Shown: positions 7,932 through 15,656, counted from the stretch's first letter. The stretch: DNA of 45,148 nt from Erysipelotrichaceae bacterium (GCA_017473335.1 JAFULN010000023.1:1-45148); one strand, 5' to 3'. The notes: generated by a model from the letters alone, not told the origin. Translations and numbers: made by a program.

Positions 7932-8438
7932 TTAATATAAATGTGTATATTTTCTGAAGTATTCTTCGTTTCTTTCGAAGCCTCCATCCAGATTAGCGCT
8001 GATAAAAACTTCTACTTCTCAGCTCATCTGGTTTAAGCACTCTTAGACTTCTCCATTGATGCTTGCACAGATAAATGTATTCGCGATGGAAGAAGTAGGA
8101 TAGATAATTGCATCAGTACCTTCTACTGGTGCTACAGCATCACCAACTTCACTGCAGTTATCAATCACTACATCACTGACTTCGTACAGTTTTTGGCCGC
8201 TAGAATGTCTTGATGAAGTGGCTGATGAATGTTTTAAATTTATTATACAGATGACTTTAGCACCTTTTTTCTTTGCTTCAATAACCATTTCAACAGGATA
8301 AGCATTTCTTCTTGAATTTGAGGTAATTAAAACGATATTACATTCAGATACATCATACAGAGCAACAAGAATCTTTGCATAGCCATCCTGTTTTTCAATC
8401 GTTGTGTATATGGATGGCCTTCTCGTAATTGTTATCAT
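7932..8438 (-). pseudogene. Decayed SIS-domain sugar isomerase (UPF0309 type)
   Basis: The open stretch 8438-8043 encodes a recognisable SIS domain of the UPF0309 family: VLITSNSRRNAYPVEMV, RHSSGQKLYEVSDVVIDN and PTSSIANTFI correspond to the sugar-phosphate-binding loops. The usual N-terminal third (GGxxxxFGxGHS region) is absent, with an in-frame stop just upstream. A TAA at 8043-8045 ends the frame early, yet the same frame continues with a second stop and then ISANLDGGFERNEEY (to a TAA at 7932-7934), which is the normal C-terminal tail of the family. The gene is thus truncated at the front and broken by at least two stop codons. The SNSGRN loop has also changed to SNSRRN. No ribosome binding site is evident. 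A real pseudogene is very likely. Confidence 0.85.
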
Positions 8439-8487
8439 CGTGTCATATTTTTAAATTGAAATCATTACATGTATCCATTTAGGCAGG

Positions 8488-8516
8488 TTGTCTATTTCTT
8501 TAGATAAATGTATAAT
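8488..8516 (+). promoter_or_regulatory. Promoter of the XRE-like regulator
   Basis: TTGTCT (8488-8493), a 17-base spacer and TATAAT (8511-8516), ending 24 bases before the start codon at 8541. Confidence 0.7.
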
Positions 8517-8540
8517 AAATCAAAATAAGGGTGGGAACAT

Positions 8541-9050
8541 ATGGCTAGAGTATCGACAAAAGAGAACAAGAACTTGTATCACAAAACAAGAGAAAGCTTA
8601 GGCTTAACACGAGAATCAGCTTCAGATTTGCTGGAAACGATTGCACCGGAGCGTATTGAAAAAATAGAAAATGAAAGAACACTTCCTCATCCAGATGAAG
8701 TCTTAATTATGGCAGATAAGTATAAACAGCCTCGTTTATGCAATTATTACTGTGCGAATCAGTGTCCAATTGGTCAGCAGTATGTACCTGAAATCAATCC
8801 TAAAGATTTATCTCAGATTGTACTTGAAATGCTGGCTTCACTGAATGTGATGAATAAACAGAAAGAACGTTTGATTGAAATTACTGTAGATGGACATATT
8901 ACAGATGATGAAATTAAAGATTTTGTGATGATACAGAATGAACTTGAACGTATTTCTGTTGCGGTAGAAACACTGCAGCTGTGGTCAGAACGCATGCTTG
9001 CAACAGGGAAAATTGATTTGGTAAAGTATGAGGCATATCGTCATCAATAA
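8541..9050 (+). CDS. Helix-turn-helix (XRE-like) regulator, conserved hypothetical
   Basis: Protein of 169 residues. Residues about 12-65 form an XRE-like helix-turn-helix (LYHKTRESLGLTRESASDLL ... PERIEKIENERTLPHPDEVLIMADKY). It is followed by a short Cys-containing segment (CNYYCANQCPIG, four cysteines within about 12 residues if the neighbouring turn is included) that might bind a metal or sense redox state. The C-terminal half (about 85-165) is helical, with heptad-like EL/LI repeats suited to dimerisation. AAGGGTGGGAACAT before ATG 8541 is a good ribosome binding site. It is monocistronic with its own promoter and terminator. The DNA target and signal are unknown. Confidence 0.75.
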   Translation: MARVSTKENKNLYHKTRESLGLTRESASDLLETIAPERIEKIENERTLPHPDEVLIMADKYKQPRLCNYYCANQCPIGQQYVPEINPKDLSQIVLEMLASLNVMNKQKERLIEITVDGHITDDEIKDFVMIQNELERISVAVETLQLWSERMLATGKIDLVKYEAYRHQ

Positions 9051-9055
9051 AATAT

Positions 9056-9096
9056 AGGTCTAAATCTTCTGAAAATGGAGAATTAGGCCTTTTATT
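9056..9096 (+). terminator. Intrinsic terminator
   Basis: Imperfect 14-bp stem (AGGTCTAAATCTTC with GGAGAATTAGGCCT, one mismatch and G-U pairs) followed by TTTTATTTT, just after the stop at 9050. Confidence 0.75.
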
Positions 9097-9169
9097 TTGC
9101 GCTTTTGTTCATTTATTCCAATATTCGACAAAGATACAATAAAAGTACCAAAAGAAAAGGAGAAAAAAT

Positions 9170-10600
9170 ATGTTAGAGAATATGGTAGGTTTACTTATTG
9201 GGTGTATCGTTATTGTTGTTTTAGTTGTATTGCTGGCAGTGAGTTATGTGAAATCACCACCAGATACTGCTTATTTGATTTCAGGTTTTCGAAAACCAAG
9301 AATTTTAATTGGTAGAGCTGGGATTCGAATTCCATTTTTAGAAAGAGTGGACAAGTTGTCATTAAAGATGTTCTCTGTTGATGTAAAGACAACGGATTAT
9401 GTTCCTAATGCTGAGTACATTAACGTAAAAGTGGATGCAACAGTTAAGATTCGTATTGGGCAAAGCGAAGAAATGATGACATTGGCTTCAAAATTCTTCT
9501 TGAATGAAAGTGAAGAAATGATCATTAAAAGAGTACAGGACACATTAGAAGGAAATATGCGTGAAATTGTTGGCCAGATGCGATTAGAAGAAATGGTAAC
9601 AGACCGCAAGGCCTTTGGTGAAAGAGTACAGGAAAATGCAATTCCTGACTTGGAAAAAATGGGTCTTGAAATGATTTCATTCAATGTTCAGTCATTTTCA
9701 GACCAGAACAATGTGATTGAAGATTTAGGGATTGACAATATTTCTCAGATTAAAAAGGGTGCTGCAGTTGCGAAAGCTCAGGCAGATCGTGATATTGCGA
9801 TTGCTCAGGCACAAGCTGCTAAAGAAGCAAATGATGCAAAAGTACAGTCTGAAATGGAGATTGCTGAGAAACAAACTGCACTGGCAGTTCGTCAGGCAGA
9901 ACTGAAACAGATTTCGGATGTAAAGAAGGCAGAAGCAGATGCTGCATATTCCATCCAGTCAGAACAACAGCGTAAAACAATTGAAGTAGCTTCAGCAAAT
10001 GCGGATATTGCTAAAGCTGAACGTACTGCAGAATTGAAATCAAAAGAAGTAGATGTCAAGAAACAGACTTTGGATGCTGAAATTCGTGCAAAGGCAGATG
10101 CAGAACGTTATGCTGCTGAACAGGAGGCGGAAGCTGAACTGTATCGCAGAACAAAAGAAGCTGAAGCAAAAATGATTGAACGTCAAAAAGAAGCTGAAGG
10201 TATTCGTGCAGTAGGTGAAGCAGAAGCTGAATCAATTCGATTAAAGGCACTGGCTGAAGCAGAAGGTATTGATAAGAAAGCTGAAGCGATGAAAAAATAT
10301 GGCGAAGCAGCAGTGATTGAAATGATTATGACGGCACTTCCTGAAATTGCCAAAAATGTTGCAGAACCTCTTAGTAAAGTGGATAAGATTACAATGTATG
10401 GTGAAGGTAACAGTGCTAAACTTCTTTCTGATATTGTCAATGGTACAACACAGGTTACTGAAGGAATCAGCGCAGGCATGGGTATTGATATCAAGAGTTT
10501 GATTCTTGGAGCTCTTGGTGGGAAAATGGCTGCAGATACATCAGCTCCAGTCGTTGTTGTTCCACAAACAGCACAAATTACGGAAACGGAAAATGACTAA
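9170..10600 (+). CDS. Flotillin-like protein (SPFH domain)
   Basis: Membrane-scaffold protein of 476 residues. A single N-terminal transmembrane segment (about 4-25) is followed by an SPFH/band-7 domain (about 30-200) and a long Ala/Glu/Lys/Gln-rich coiled coil (about 200-400, with EAEAEL, EAEAKM, EAEGIR and EAESI repeats), then a C-terminal region near 440-455 rich in Gly (GISAGMGIDIKSLILGALGG). This is the FloT/YuaG architecture; these proteins oligomerise in functional membrane microdomains. AAAGGAGAAAAAAT precedes ATG 9170. The next gene is a DUF2500 membrane protein after a hairpin at 10608-10630. In bacilli flotillins are often paired with an NfeD protein; none is seen here, and the DUF2500 protein might take that partner role (inference). 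Confidence 0.95.
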   Translation: MLENMVGLLIGCIVIVVLVVLLAVSYVKSPPDTAYLISGFRKPRILIGRAGIRIPFLERVDKLSLKMFSVDVKTTDYVPNAEYINVKVDATVKIRIGQSEEMMTLASKFFLNESEEMIIKRVQDTLEGNMREIVGQMRLEEMVTDRKAFGERVQENAIPDLEKMGLEMISFNVQSFSDQNNVIEDLGIDNISQIKKGAAVAKAQADRDIAIAQAQAAKEANDAKVQSEMEIAEKQTALAVRQAELKQISDVKKAEADAAYSIQSEQQRKTIEVASANADIAKAERTAELKSKEVDVKKQTLDAEIRAKADAERYAAEQEAEAELYRRTKEAEAKMIERQKEAEGIRAVGEAEAESIRLKALAEAEGIDKKAEAMKKYGEAAVIEMIMTALPEIAKNVAEPLSKVDKITMYGEGNSAKLLSDIVNGTTQVTEGISAGMGIDIKSLILGALGGKMAADTSAPVVVVPQTAQITETEND

Positions 10601-10607
10601 AAAGACA

Positions 10608-10630
10608 GGGGCTTCAGTAATTGAAGCCCC
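10608..10630 (+). terminator. GC-rich hairpin after flotillin
   Basis: Perfect 9-bp stem GGGGCTTCA / TGAAGCCCC with a 5-base loop. It lacks a proper T-run (ATCTTAT follows), so it may be a leaky terminator or an mRNA stabiliser that sets different levels of flotillin and the downstream DUF2500 gene. Confidence 0.6.
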
Positions 10631-10652
10631 ATCTTATAAGGAGGTATAGAAA

Positions 10653-11009
10653 ATGAGGATTATGATGTTTGATATCATGTTTGTATTCGTGTTTTCATTG
10701 GTGTTTTTTGTCATTGTTGTAAATATCATAAAAGGGGTTAGTGAGTGGAACAAAAACAATCATTCTCCACGTCTGAAAGTGATTGCAACAGTTGTATCAA
10801 AACGTACTTCTGTTTCACATCACCATCATGCACATGGAAATGGTATACATCACCATCACACTTCAACAAGCTATTATGTAACATTTGAAGTTGAAACAGG
10901 TGATCGTATGGAATTAAATGTTTCTTCGAATGATTATGCGATGATGGTTGAAGGAGATACAGGAGAACTGATGTTTCAGGGAACTCGCTTTCTGGGGTTT
11001 ATCCGATGA
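10653..11009 (+). CDS. DUF2500-type membrane protein with His-rich loop
   Basis: Protein of 118 residues with one N-terminal transmembrane helix (about 5-27) and a small beta domain in which VIATVVSKRTSV and TSTSYYVTFEVETGDRMELNV match the DUF2500 (YhhM-like) pattern. Between these strands lies an unusual histidine cluster, residues 56-69 (SHHHHAHGNGIHHHHT), with nine His in 14 positions. The family usually has a few His here; the density suggests metal binding, though that is inference. AAGGAGG lies before ATG 10653. Its stop overlaps the next small ORF in an ATGA. It follows flotillin and may share its microdomain function. Confidence 0.8.
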   Translation: MRIMMFDIMFVFVFSLVFFVIVVNIIKGVSEWNKNNHSPRLKVIATVVSKRTSVSHHHHAHGNGIHHHHTSTSYYVTFEVETGDRMELNVSSNDYAMMVEGDTGELMFQGTRFLGFIR

Positions 11010-11170
11010 AAAAGCAGACTGAAAACAAATATATCCTGTGGATTGATAAGATACAGAAGATTGTCTCATTTAAAGCTATTGAAGGCTTTGAGGTAATTTA
11101 TTTTTCTAACAGACAGCAGAAATATGATTATGCAGATTTAATGTGTGCAGCGGGATATCGCATACAATGA
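11006..11170 (+). CDS. Small hypothetical protein (54 aa)
   Basis: Short open frame beginning in a 4-base ATGA overlap with the DUF2500 gene, which is the main reason to believe it. It encodes 54 residues starting MKKQTENKYILWIDK, with mixed charged and aromatic residues, no signal peptide and no membrane helix. The sequence has the look of a small beta-alpha domain (KIVSFKAIEGFEVIYFSN ... YADLMCAAGYRIQ). I recognise no family. Translational coupling to the DUF2500 protein suggests a partner. It could also be a non-functional read-on. Confidence 0.55.
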   Translation: MKKQTENKYILWIDKIQKIVSFKAIEGFEVIYFSNRQQKYDYADLMCAAGYRIQ

Positions 11171-11265
11171 TGAAAATATCACAAATGAATGCATATGACT
11201 TTATTGGAGAATCATTATTTGATAAAATAACTATGTGATTAGGTTCACGAATGGAGGAGAAAAAA

Positions 11266-13041
11266 ATGAAAAAGATTTTAACTCTAGTGCTGAGCATGAT
11301 GATGGCATTGTCGCTGGCGGCATGTCAGAATACTGATCAGCCATCTGACTCTGGATTCAGTGGTGGTACATTTGAAGGGACTGCTAAAGGATTTGGTGGA
11401 GATGTTGTTGCGAATGTAAAATTATCTGCAGACAAAGTAATTGAAGCAATTGAAATTACTGCAGATGGTGAAACAGAAACTATTGGCGGAGCTGCAGTAG
11501 GTGTTTTGACAGACAAAATGCTTGAAGTTCAGTCAACACAGGTAGATACTGTTGCGGGTGCTACCATTACTTCTAATGCTGTGATTGCAGCAGTGAATGC
11601 TGCGCTGGAAGCTGCAGGAATTGATCCAGCTACACTAACTCCAAAAGAAGTCGACAAGACGGTTGAAAATGTTGTGGAAACAACAGATGTAGTTGTTGTG
11701 GGTGCTGGCGGTGCTGGTATGACTGCAGCGATTACACTTGCTGAAGAAGGCTATGAAGTAATTCTGGTTGAGAAGGCAGCTGCAGTTGGTGGTAATACAT
11801 CTCGTGCAACTGGTGGTATGAATGCGGCTGAAACACATTATCAGGCAGAACAGAACATTGAAGACTCAGTTGAAGTAATGATTGAAGATACAATGACTGG
11901 TGGTCATAATATCAATAATCGTGATTTGGTTACTGTATTGGCTCAGAATTCTGCAGCAGGTATTGACTGGCTGGACAGCATTGGTGCAAACTTAGTCAGC
12001 ATCAAATTTGCGGGTGGTGCAACAAATATGCGTTCTCATCGTCCAGTGGATGAAAATGGCAAGGTCATTGCGGTAGGTACTTACTTGGTAGAAAAACTGA
12101 AAGCTGCAGTAGATTCTTATAAGAATATTGAAGTGATTTATAATACTGAAGTTACTGAAATTATGATGATTAATGGTATTGCAACAGGTGTTAAGGCTGT
12201 AAGTGAAGATGCTGAATATACAATTCATTCTGCAACTGTTATTGTTACAACTGGTGGATATGGCGGAAATATGGATATTATTACACAGTATCGTCCTGAT
12301 TTGGAAGGCTATGTATCAACCAATGCACCTACTATTGAAGGGGATGCTATTGCATTCTTAAGTGCTGCAGGTGCTAATATGATTGATATGGAACAGATTC
12401 AGATTCATCCTACAGTTATTCAGGCGGATGGCTATCTGATTTCTGAATCACTGCGTGGTGATGGTGCGATTTTAGTCAATGCTGAAGGGAAACGTTTTAT
12501 TAATGAATTACTGACACGTGATGTTGTTTCTGCAGGTGTAATTGAACAGCCTGGTTCATATGCATGGCTGATTGTTGATCAAGAAATGTATGATGCTTCT
12601 AAGGTTGTACAGGGCTATGTATCCAATGGATATATGATCAAGGGTGAAACTCTTGAAGCGCTTGCTTCAGCAATGGATGTGGATGTCAATAATTTGACTG
12701 CAACACTGACAAACTGGCCATCCTATGTTGCAAATGGAACAGATCCTGATTTTGGACGTGAAGGCTTGGATGAAACAAATTATGATCTGAAAGAAGGTCC
12801 ATGGTATGCTGCAAAGATTGCTCCTGGTATTCATCACTGCATGGGTGGCGTTGAAATCAACACATCTGCTCAAGTCATCAGCACAGAGGGTTCTGTAATT
12901 CCTGGTTTGTATGCTGCTGGTGAAGTAACTGGTGGTGTACATGGCGGAAATCGTCTGGGTGGAAATGCTGTAACAGATATTATCGTCTTTGGACGTATTG
13001 CAGGTGCTTCTGCTTCTGATTACATGAGTTCAGCTAAATAA
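11266..13041 (+). CDS. FMN-binding, FAD-dependent fumarate-reductase-like lipoprotein
   Basis: Exported flavoprotein of 591 residues. The start at 11266 is chosen because GGAGG lies nine bases before it and a lipoprotein signal follows directly (lipobox LAAC, Cys at about 21). An FMN-binding domain (about 35-125) carries the flavinylation motif AGATIT, the site where ApbE-type transferases attach FMN to Thr. Residues about 140-591 are the FAD_binding_2 domain: VVVVGAGGAGMTAA with EKAAAVGGNT, then catalytic-type residues in QIHPT, SESLRGDG, ELLTRDV, HHCMGG and GGNRLGGNA. These match the His/Arg/His/Arg set of flavocytochrome c fumarate reductase. Related extracellular reductases act on fumarate, urocanate and other alkenes as terminal electron acceptors. 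The residue after the active-site Glu is Ser, which by my recollection of the family does not match urocanate reductase. A decayed carboxylesterase follows. Confidence 0.88.
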   Translation: MKKILTLVLSMMMALSLAACQNTDQPSDSGFSGGTFEGTAKGFGGDVVANVKLSADKVIEAIEITADGETETIGGAAVGVLTDKMLEVQSTQVDTVAGATITSNAVIAAVNAALEAAGIDPATLTPKEVDKTVENVVETTDVVVVGAGGAGMTAAITLAEEGYEVILVEKAAAVGGNTSRATGGMNAAETHYQAEQNIEDSVEVMIEDTMTGGHNINNRDLVTVLAQNSAAGIDWLDSIGANLVSIKFAGGATNMRSHRPVDENGKVIAVGTYLVEKLKAAVDSYKNIEVIYNTEVTEIMMINGIATGVKAVSEDAEYTIHSATVIVTTGGYGGNMDIITQYRPDLEGYVSTNAPTIEGDAIAFLSAAGANMIDMEQIQIHPTVIQADGYLISESLRGDGAILVNAEGKRFINELLTRDVVSAGVIEQPGSYAWLIVDQEMYDASKVVQGYVSNGYMIKGETLEALASAMDVDVNNLTATLTNWPSYVANGTDPDFGREGLDETNYDLKEGPWYAAKIAPGIHHCMGGVEINTSAQVISTEGSVIPGLYAAGEVTGGVHGGNRLGGNAVTDIIVFGRIAGASASDYMSSAK

Positions 13042-13049
13042 CAAGCTAG

Positions 13050-13295
13050 ACAGCTAAAAAATGCTGGAGACCATTCACTGAACATGATGATAAAATCAGT
13101 GATATGATGAGTACTGCTTTGTGTAATTTTGCGAAAACTGGCAATCCAAATGGCAATGGTATTGAAAATTGGAAACCAACAACTTCATCACAGAAAAAAA
13201 TGATGATTTGGGGTGAAAAGATGCCTCACATGGGTCAGCCAAACAAACTCAAACTGTGGATCACAATGCTCACACACAAAGCTGTTGGAGAATAA
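13050..13295 (+). pseudogene. C-terminal remnant of a type B carboxylesterase
   Basis: In the frame starting after a stop at 13047, the translation WRPFTEHDDKISDMMS followed by NFAKTGNPNGNGIENW is the well-known C-terminal signature of type B carboxylesterases (para-nitrobenzyl esterase family), where W-P-x-Y and a closing segment follow. Only about 80 of some 500 residues remain: the catalytic Ser, Glu and His regions are gone, and the fragment begins nine bases after the preceding flavoprotein stop. It is therefore a deletion remnant, with no start signal of its own. The missing part was probably lost when the flavoprotein gene became its neighbour or in an earlier deletion. Confidence 0.8.
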
Positions 13296-13302
13296 ACAAA
13301 AT

Positions 13303-13333
13303 AAGCACTTATCGAATTGGTAAGTGCTTTTCT
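13303..13333 (+). terminator. Intrinsic terminator
   Basis: 9-bp stem AAGCACTTA / TAAGTGCTT with a 9-base loop and TTTCTT, after the carboxylesterase remnant. It probably ends the flavoprotein transcript. Confidence 0.8.
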
Positions 13334-13365
13334 TATGATAAAATAAAAGAGTGGAGGAATAACAA

Positions 13366-14049
13366 ATGAGCTTAGTAATTGTGCGCATAGATGACAATAC
13401 ATGGAGAATTGAAGATAAAATGGTGAGAATGTTTCTTTTAAAAGGAGATGCGAAAGCTCTTTTAATAGATAGTGGAGTTAGTTGCTCAGACGTAAAATCA
13501 TTGGCAGAATCACTTGTGGATGTTCCTGTTGAACTGATCAACACACATGCTGATCCAGATCATATTGCATCTAATTATTTGTTTTCATCCTTTTATATGC
13601 ATTCTGATGAAGGCGAATACGTAAATCAGATTCCTGTTTCTGATCAGGATGTTCTTGATTTAGGAAATCGCAAAATTAAAGTGATTCATATTCCAGGGCA
13701 TACAAAAGGAAGCATTGCGCTTTTGGATATATCAAAGCGTATTCTGTATACAGGCGATTCTGTGCAGGATGGCAACATTTATATGTTTGGGACAAAAAGA
13801 GATACGAAGCAGTTTAGTGCTTCCTTAATGAAATTAATGAGTCTTGAAGATGAATTTGACTATGTCTGTGCTTCCCATGGGACACCTGTACTTCCAAAGG
13901 AATACATAAAAAAGGTACTTTATGCATGGGATTTATGTCAAACTGGTCAGATTACGCTAACAGAAAAAGAAATTCATGGAAAAGGAATTCTTTGGTTTCA
14001 GCATGAGTTCTGTGGATTTTATTGTGATAAAGACAAAACAGCATCCTAG
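13366..14049 (+). CDS. Metallo-beta-lactamase-fold hydrolase
   Basis: Soluble hydrolase of 227 residues of the metallo-beta-lactamase fold. Metal ligands appear as THADPDH (His61, Asp63, Asp65, His66), HIPGHTKGS (His near 111), TGDSV (Asp) and CASHGTP (late His). Note that the usual HxHxDH is HxDxDH here, so the second His of site 1 is Asp; this variant occurs in some family branches. GTGGAGGAATAACAA before ATG 13366 is a good ribosome binding site. It is monocistronic, between two terminators. The group includes glyoxalase II-like thioesterases, lactonases and many unknown hydrolases, so the substrate stays open. Confidence 0.88.
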   Translation: MSLVIVRIDDNTWRIEDKMVRMFLLKGDAKALLIDSGVSCSDVKSLAESLVDVPVELINTHADPDHIASNYLFSSFYMHSDEGEYVNQIPVSDQDVLDLGNRKIKVIHIPGHTKGSIALLDISKRILYTGDSVQDGNIYMFGTKRDTKQFSASLMKLMSLEDEFDYVCASHGTPVLPKEYIKKVLYAWDLCQTGQITLTEKEIHGKGILWFQHEFCGFYCDKDKTAS

Positions 14050-14064
14050 GACGCTGTTTTTTTT
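14035..14064 (+). terminator. Intrinsic terminator
   Basis: AAAACAGC / GCTGTTTT stem enclosing a 10-base loop, followed by TTTT. The stem starts within the last codons of the metallo-hydrolase gene. Confidence 0.85.
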
Positions 14065-14273
14065 CAAGATTTAAAAGAATCAATGAAAATACGCATATCT
14101 TTTGAAGGAGTTCCAATACATGCAAAGCCATAAGTGAAATGAAAATCTGTTTTGAATTCTATATATTTGATATGCTGATGACGACGAAGAAATTCCTCTG
14201 TGGAAAAAGCGATTAAATCCTGCATTGCAACATATCTGAGTGATAAGTCAAAGCCCTGTAGAGCGGTTATACC
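14064..14273 (-). pseudogene. Probable C-terminal remnant of a LysR-type regulator
   Basis: On the minus strand one frame runs about 70 codons without a start and ends at TGA 14064-14066. Its end, reading KYIEFKTDFHFTYGFACIG and then TPSKDMRIFIDSFKS, follows the pattern of LysR substrate-binding domain C-termini: two strands, then a helix with a conserved F-I-D-x-F. The beginning GITALQ also fits the G-x-G-I-T-x-L segment of such proteins. The DNA-binding domain and the middle of the protein are missing; an in-frame stop lies just upstream. This is the only content I see in the 308-base gap between the metallo-hydrolase and alanine dehydrogenase, apart from terminators. The assignment is by eye and moderate. 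Confidence 0.4.
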
Positions 14274-14283
14274 GCTCTTTTCT
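14260..14283 (+). terminator. Hairpin with T-rich tail
   Basis: Perfect 8-bp stem AGAGCGGT / ACCGCTCT with a 3-base loop, followed by TTTCTTATG on the plus strand. No plus-strand gene leads into it, so it may be left over from a deleted gene or insulate ald. Confidence 0.6.
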
Positions 14284-14356
14284 TATGAAAAAAATATTTA
14301 TTATTCATTAAGATTATGATAAAATATTTGACATATTTGAATTGAGGGATTTTTAA

Positions 14357-15469
14357 ATGATTATTGGTACAACAAAAGAATTGAAAAACCATGAATATCG
14401 TGTGGGTATTACACCAGATAATACAAAAGGTTTTGTGAAAGATGGACATATCGTTTTAGTTGAAACTGGTGCTGGACTTGGTGCTGGCTTTACAGATGAA
14501 ATGTATGCTGAAGCAGGGGCTTTGATTAAGGCTACAGCTAAAGAGGTTTATGATGAAGTTGAAATGCTGATCAAGGTAAAAGAACCTGAACCATCTGAAG
14601 TAGAAATGCTACACGAAGGTCAGATTCTGTATACATATCTGCATCTAGCGCCTAATCCAGAACTTACAAAAGCTTTAATGGAAAAAGGTGTTAAGGCTGT
14701 TGCGTATGAAACGATTACTGATGAACATGGCAATCTTCCATGTCTTCGTCCAATGAGTCAGATTGCAGGAAGATTGAGTATTCAGGAAGGTGCAAAATAT
14801 CTGGAAAAAAGCTATGGCGGACGTGGTATTCTTTTAGGTGGAGTTCCGGGTGTTGAACGTGGTAAGATTGTGATTATCGGTGGCGGAATTGCAGGGACAT
14901 ATGCTGCAAAAGCAGCAGTAGGTACTGGTGCACAGGTTACATTGCTGGATATTGATTTAAATCGTCTGGCATATCTGGAAGATATCTTTGGGGCATCAGT
15001 TGCAACACTTTACAGTACAGAGGCAAACATTGAAAAATGTCTGAAAGAAGCTGACCTTGTGATTGGTGCTGTATTGATTCCAGGGGCATCTGCACCGCGT
15101 TTAGTAAAACGAGAACACTTGAAATTGATGAAGAAGGGTTCTGTTATTGTTGATATTGCGATTGACCAGGGTGGATGCTGCGAAACATCTCATATAACAA
15201 CACATGATCATCCAGTATATCTGGAAGAAGGAATTGTGCATTACTGCGTAGGCAATATGCCAGGGGCAGTTCCATTTACTTCGACAATCGCTTTGTCAAA
15301 TGCAACATTTGGCTATGCAAGAAAGATTGCTAAACTGGGACTTGAAGCTGCGGCAAAGGCAGATCATGCGATTCTGACTGGCATCAATGTTTATGGCGGC
15401 AAATGTGTCAATAAAAATGTTGCTGAAAGCGTTGGTGTAGAATATACAGATCTTTGCGAAATGATGTAA
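14357..15469 (+). CDS. ald: Alanine dehydrogenase
   Basis: NAD-dependent enzyme of 370 residues, the normal family length, interconverting L-alanine and pyruvate plus ammonia. The N-terminal domain has MIIGTTKELKNHEYRVGITP, the catalytic Lys in KVKEPEPSE and the catalytic His in YLHLAP. The nucleotide-binding domain has IGGGIAGTYAAKAAVGTGAQVTLLDID, whose terminal Asp binds the NAD ribose. The closing segment GNMPGAVPFTST is typical of Ald rather than of transhydrogenase or saccharopine dehydrogenase. The ribosome binding site (TTGAGGGAT) is fairly weak. It is monocistronic with a terminator at 15477. It probably supplies ammonia assimilation or uses alanine in fermentation. Confidence 0.95.
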   Translation: MIIGTTKELKNHEYRVGITPDNTKGFVKDGHIVLVETGAGLGAGFTDEMYAEAGALIKATAKEVYDEVEMLIKVKEPEPSEVEMLHEGQILYTYLHLAPNPELTKALMEKGVKAVAYETITDEHGNLPCLRPMSQIAGRLSIQEGAKYLEKSYGGRGILLGGVPGVERGKIVIIGGGIAGTYAAKAAVGTGAQVTLLDIDLNRLAYLEDIFGASVATLYSTEANIEKCLKEADLVIGAVLIPGASAPRLVKREHLKLMKKGSVIVDIAIDQGGCCETSHITTHDHPVYLEEGIVHYCVGNMPGAVPFTSTIALSNATFGYARKIAKLGLEAAAKADHAILTGINVYGGKCVNKNVAESVGVEYTDLCEMM

Positions 15470-15476
15470 TCCAATG

Positions 15477-15504
15477 AACACTTATCGAAAGGTAAGTGTT
15501 TTTC
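15477..15504 (+). terminator. Intrinsic terminator of ald
   Basis: AACACTTA / TAAGTGTT stem with an 8-base loop (15477-15500), followed by TTTCTTTT. Confidence 0.85.
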
Positions 15505-15605
15505 TTTTGAAAACACTTTCATAATTTCTTTGTAGAAGAACTAGTGAATGAGTGCTACAATAAATATAGAAAATTTGAAGAAAAGATCATGCAGGAGCAT
15601 ATGAG

Positions 15606-15656
15606 TTGACGACTGCTTTTTCTATGGTATATTGAAATTAGTTGAATTTCCAACTA
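15606..15656 (+). promoter_or_regulatory. Promoter and candidate MarR operator of the nrd genes
   Basis: TTGACG (15606-15611), a 16-base spacer ending in TGG, and TATATT (15628-15633) form a good promoter. Just downstream lies the palindrome TAGTTG-N6-CAACTA (15639-15656), covering the likely transcription start and ending five bases before the Shine-Dalgarno AGGAG (15661). Its size and position suit a MarR-family repressor site. The first gene of the transcript carries a MarR domain, so autoregulation is the simplest reading (inference). Confidence 0.7.

Noticed and set aside
9097-9315. Small plus-strand frame overlapping the flotillin start
   Set aside because: It is out of frame with flotillin, covers its ribosome binding site, and has no coding character.
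10050-10300. Repeats inside flotillin as a tandem DNA repeat
   Set aside because: The similarity comes from Glu/Ala codons of the coiled coil and is not a conserved DNA unit.
11266-13041. Calling the first flavoprotein urocanate reductase
   Set aside because: Many branches share these motifs, and at least one recalled specificity position does not match, so the substrate is left open.
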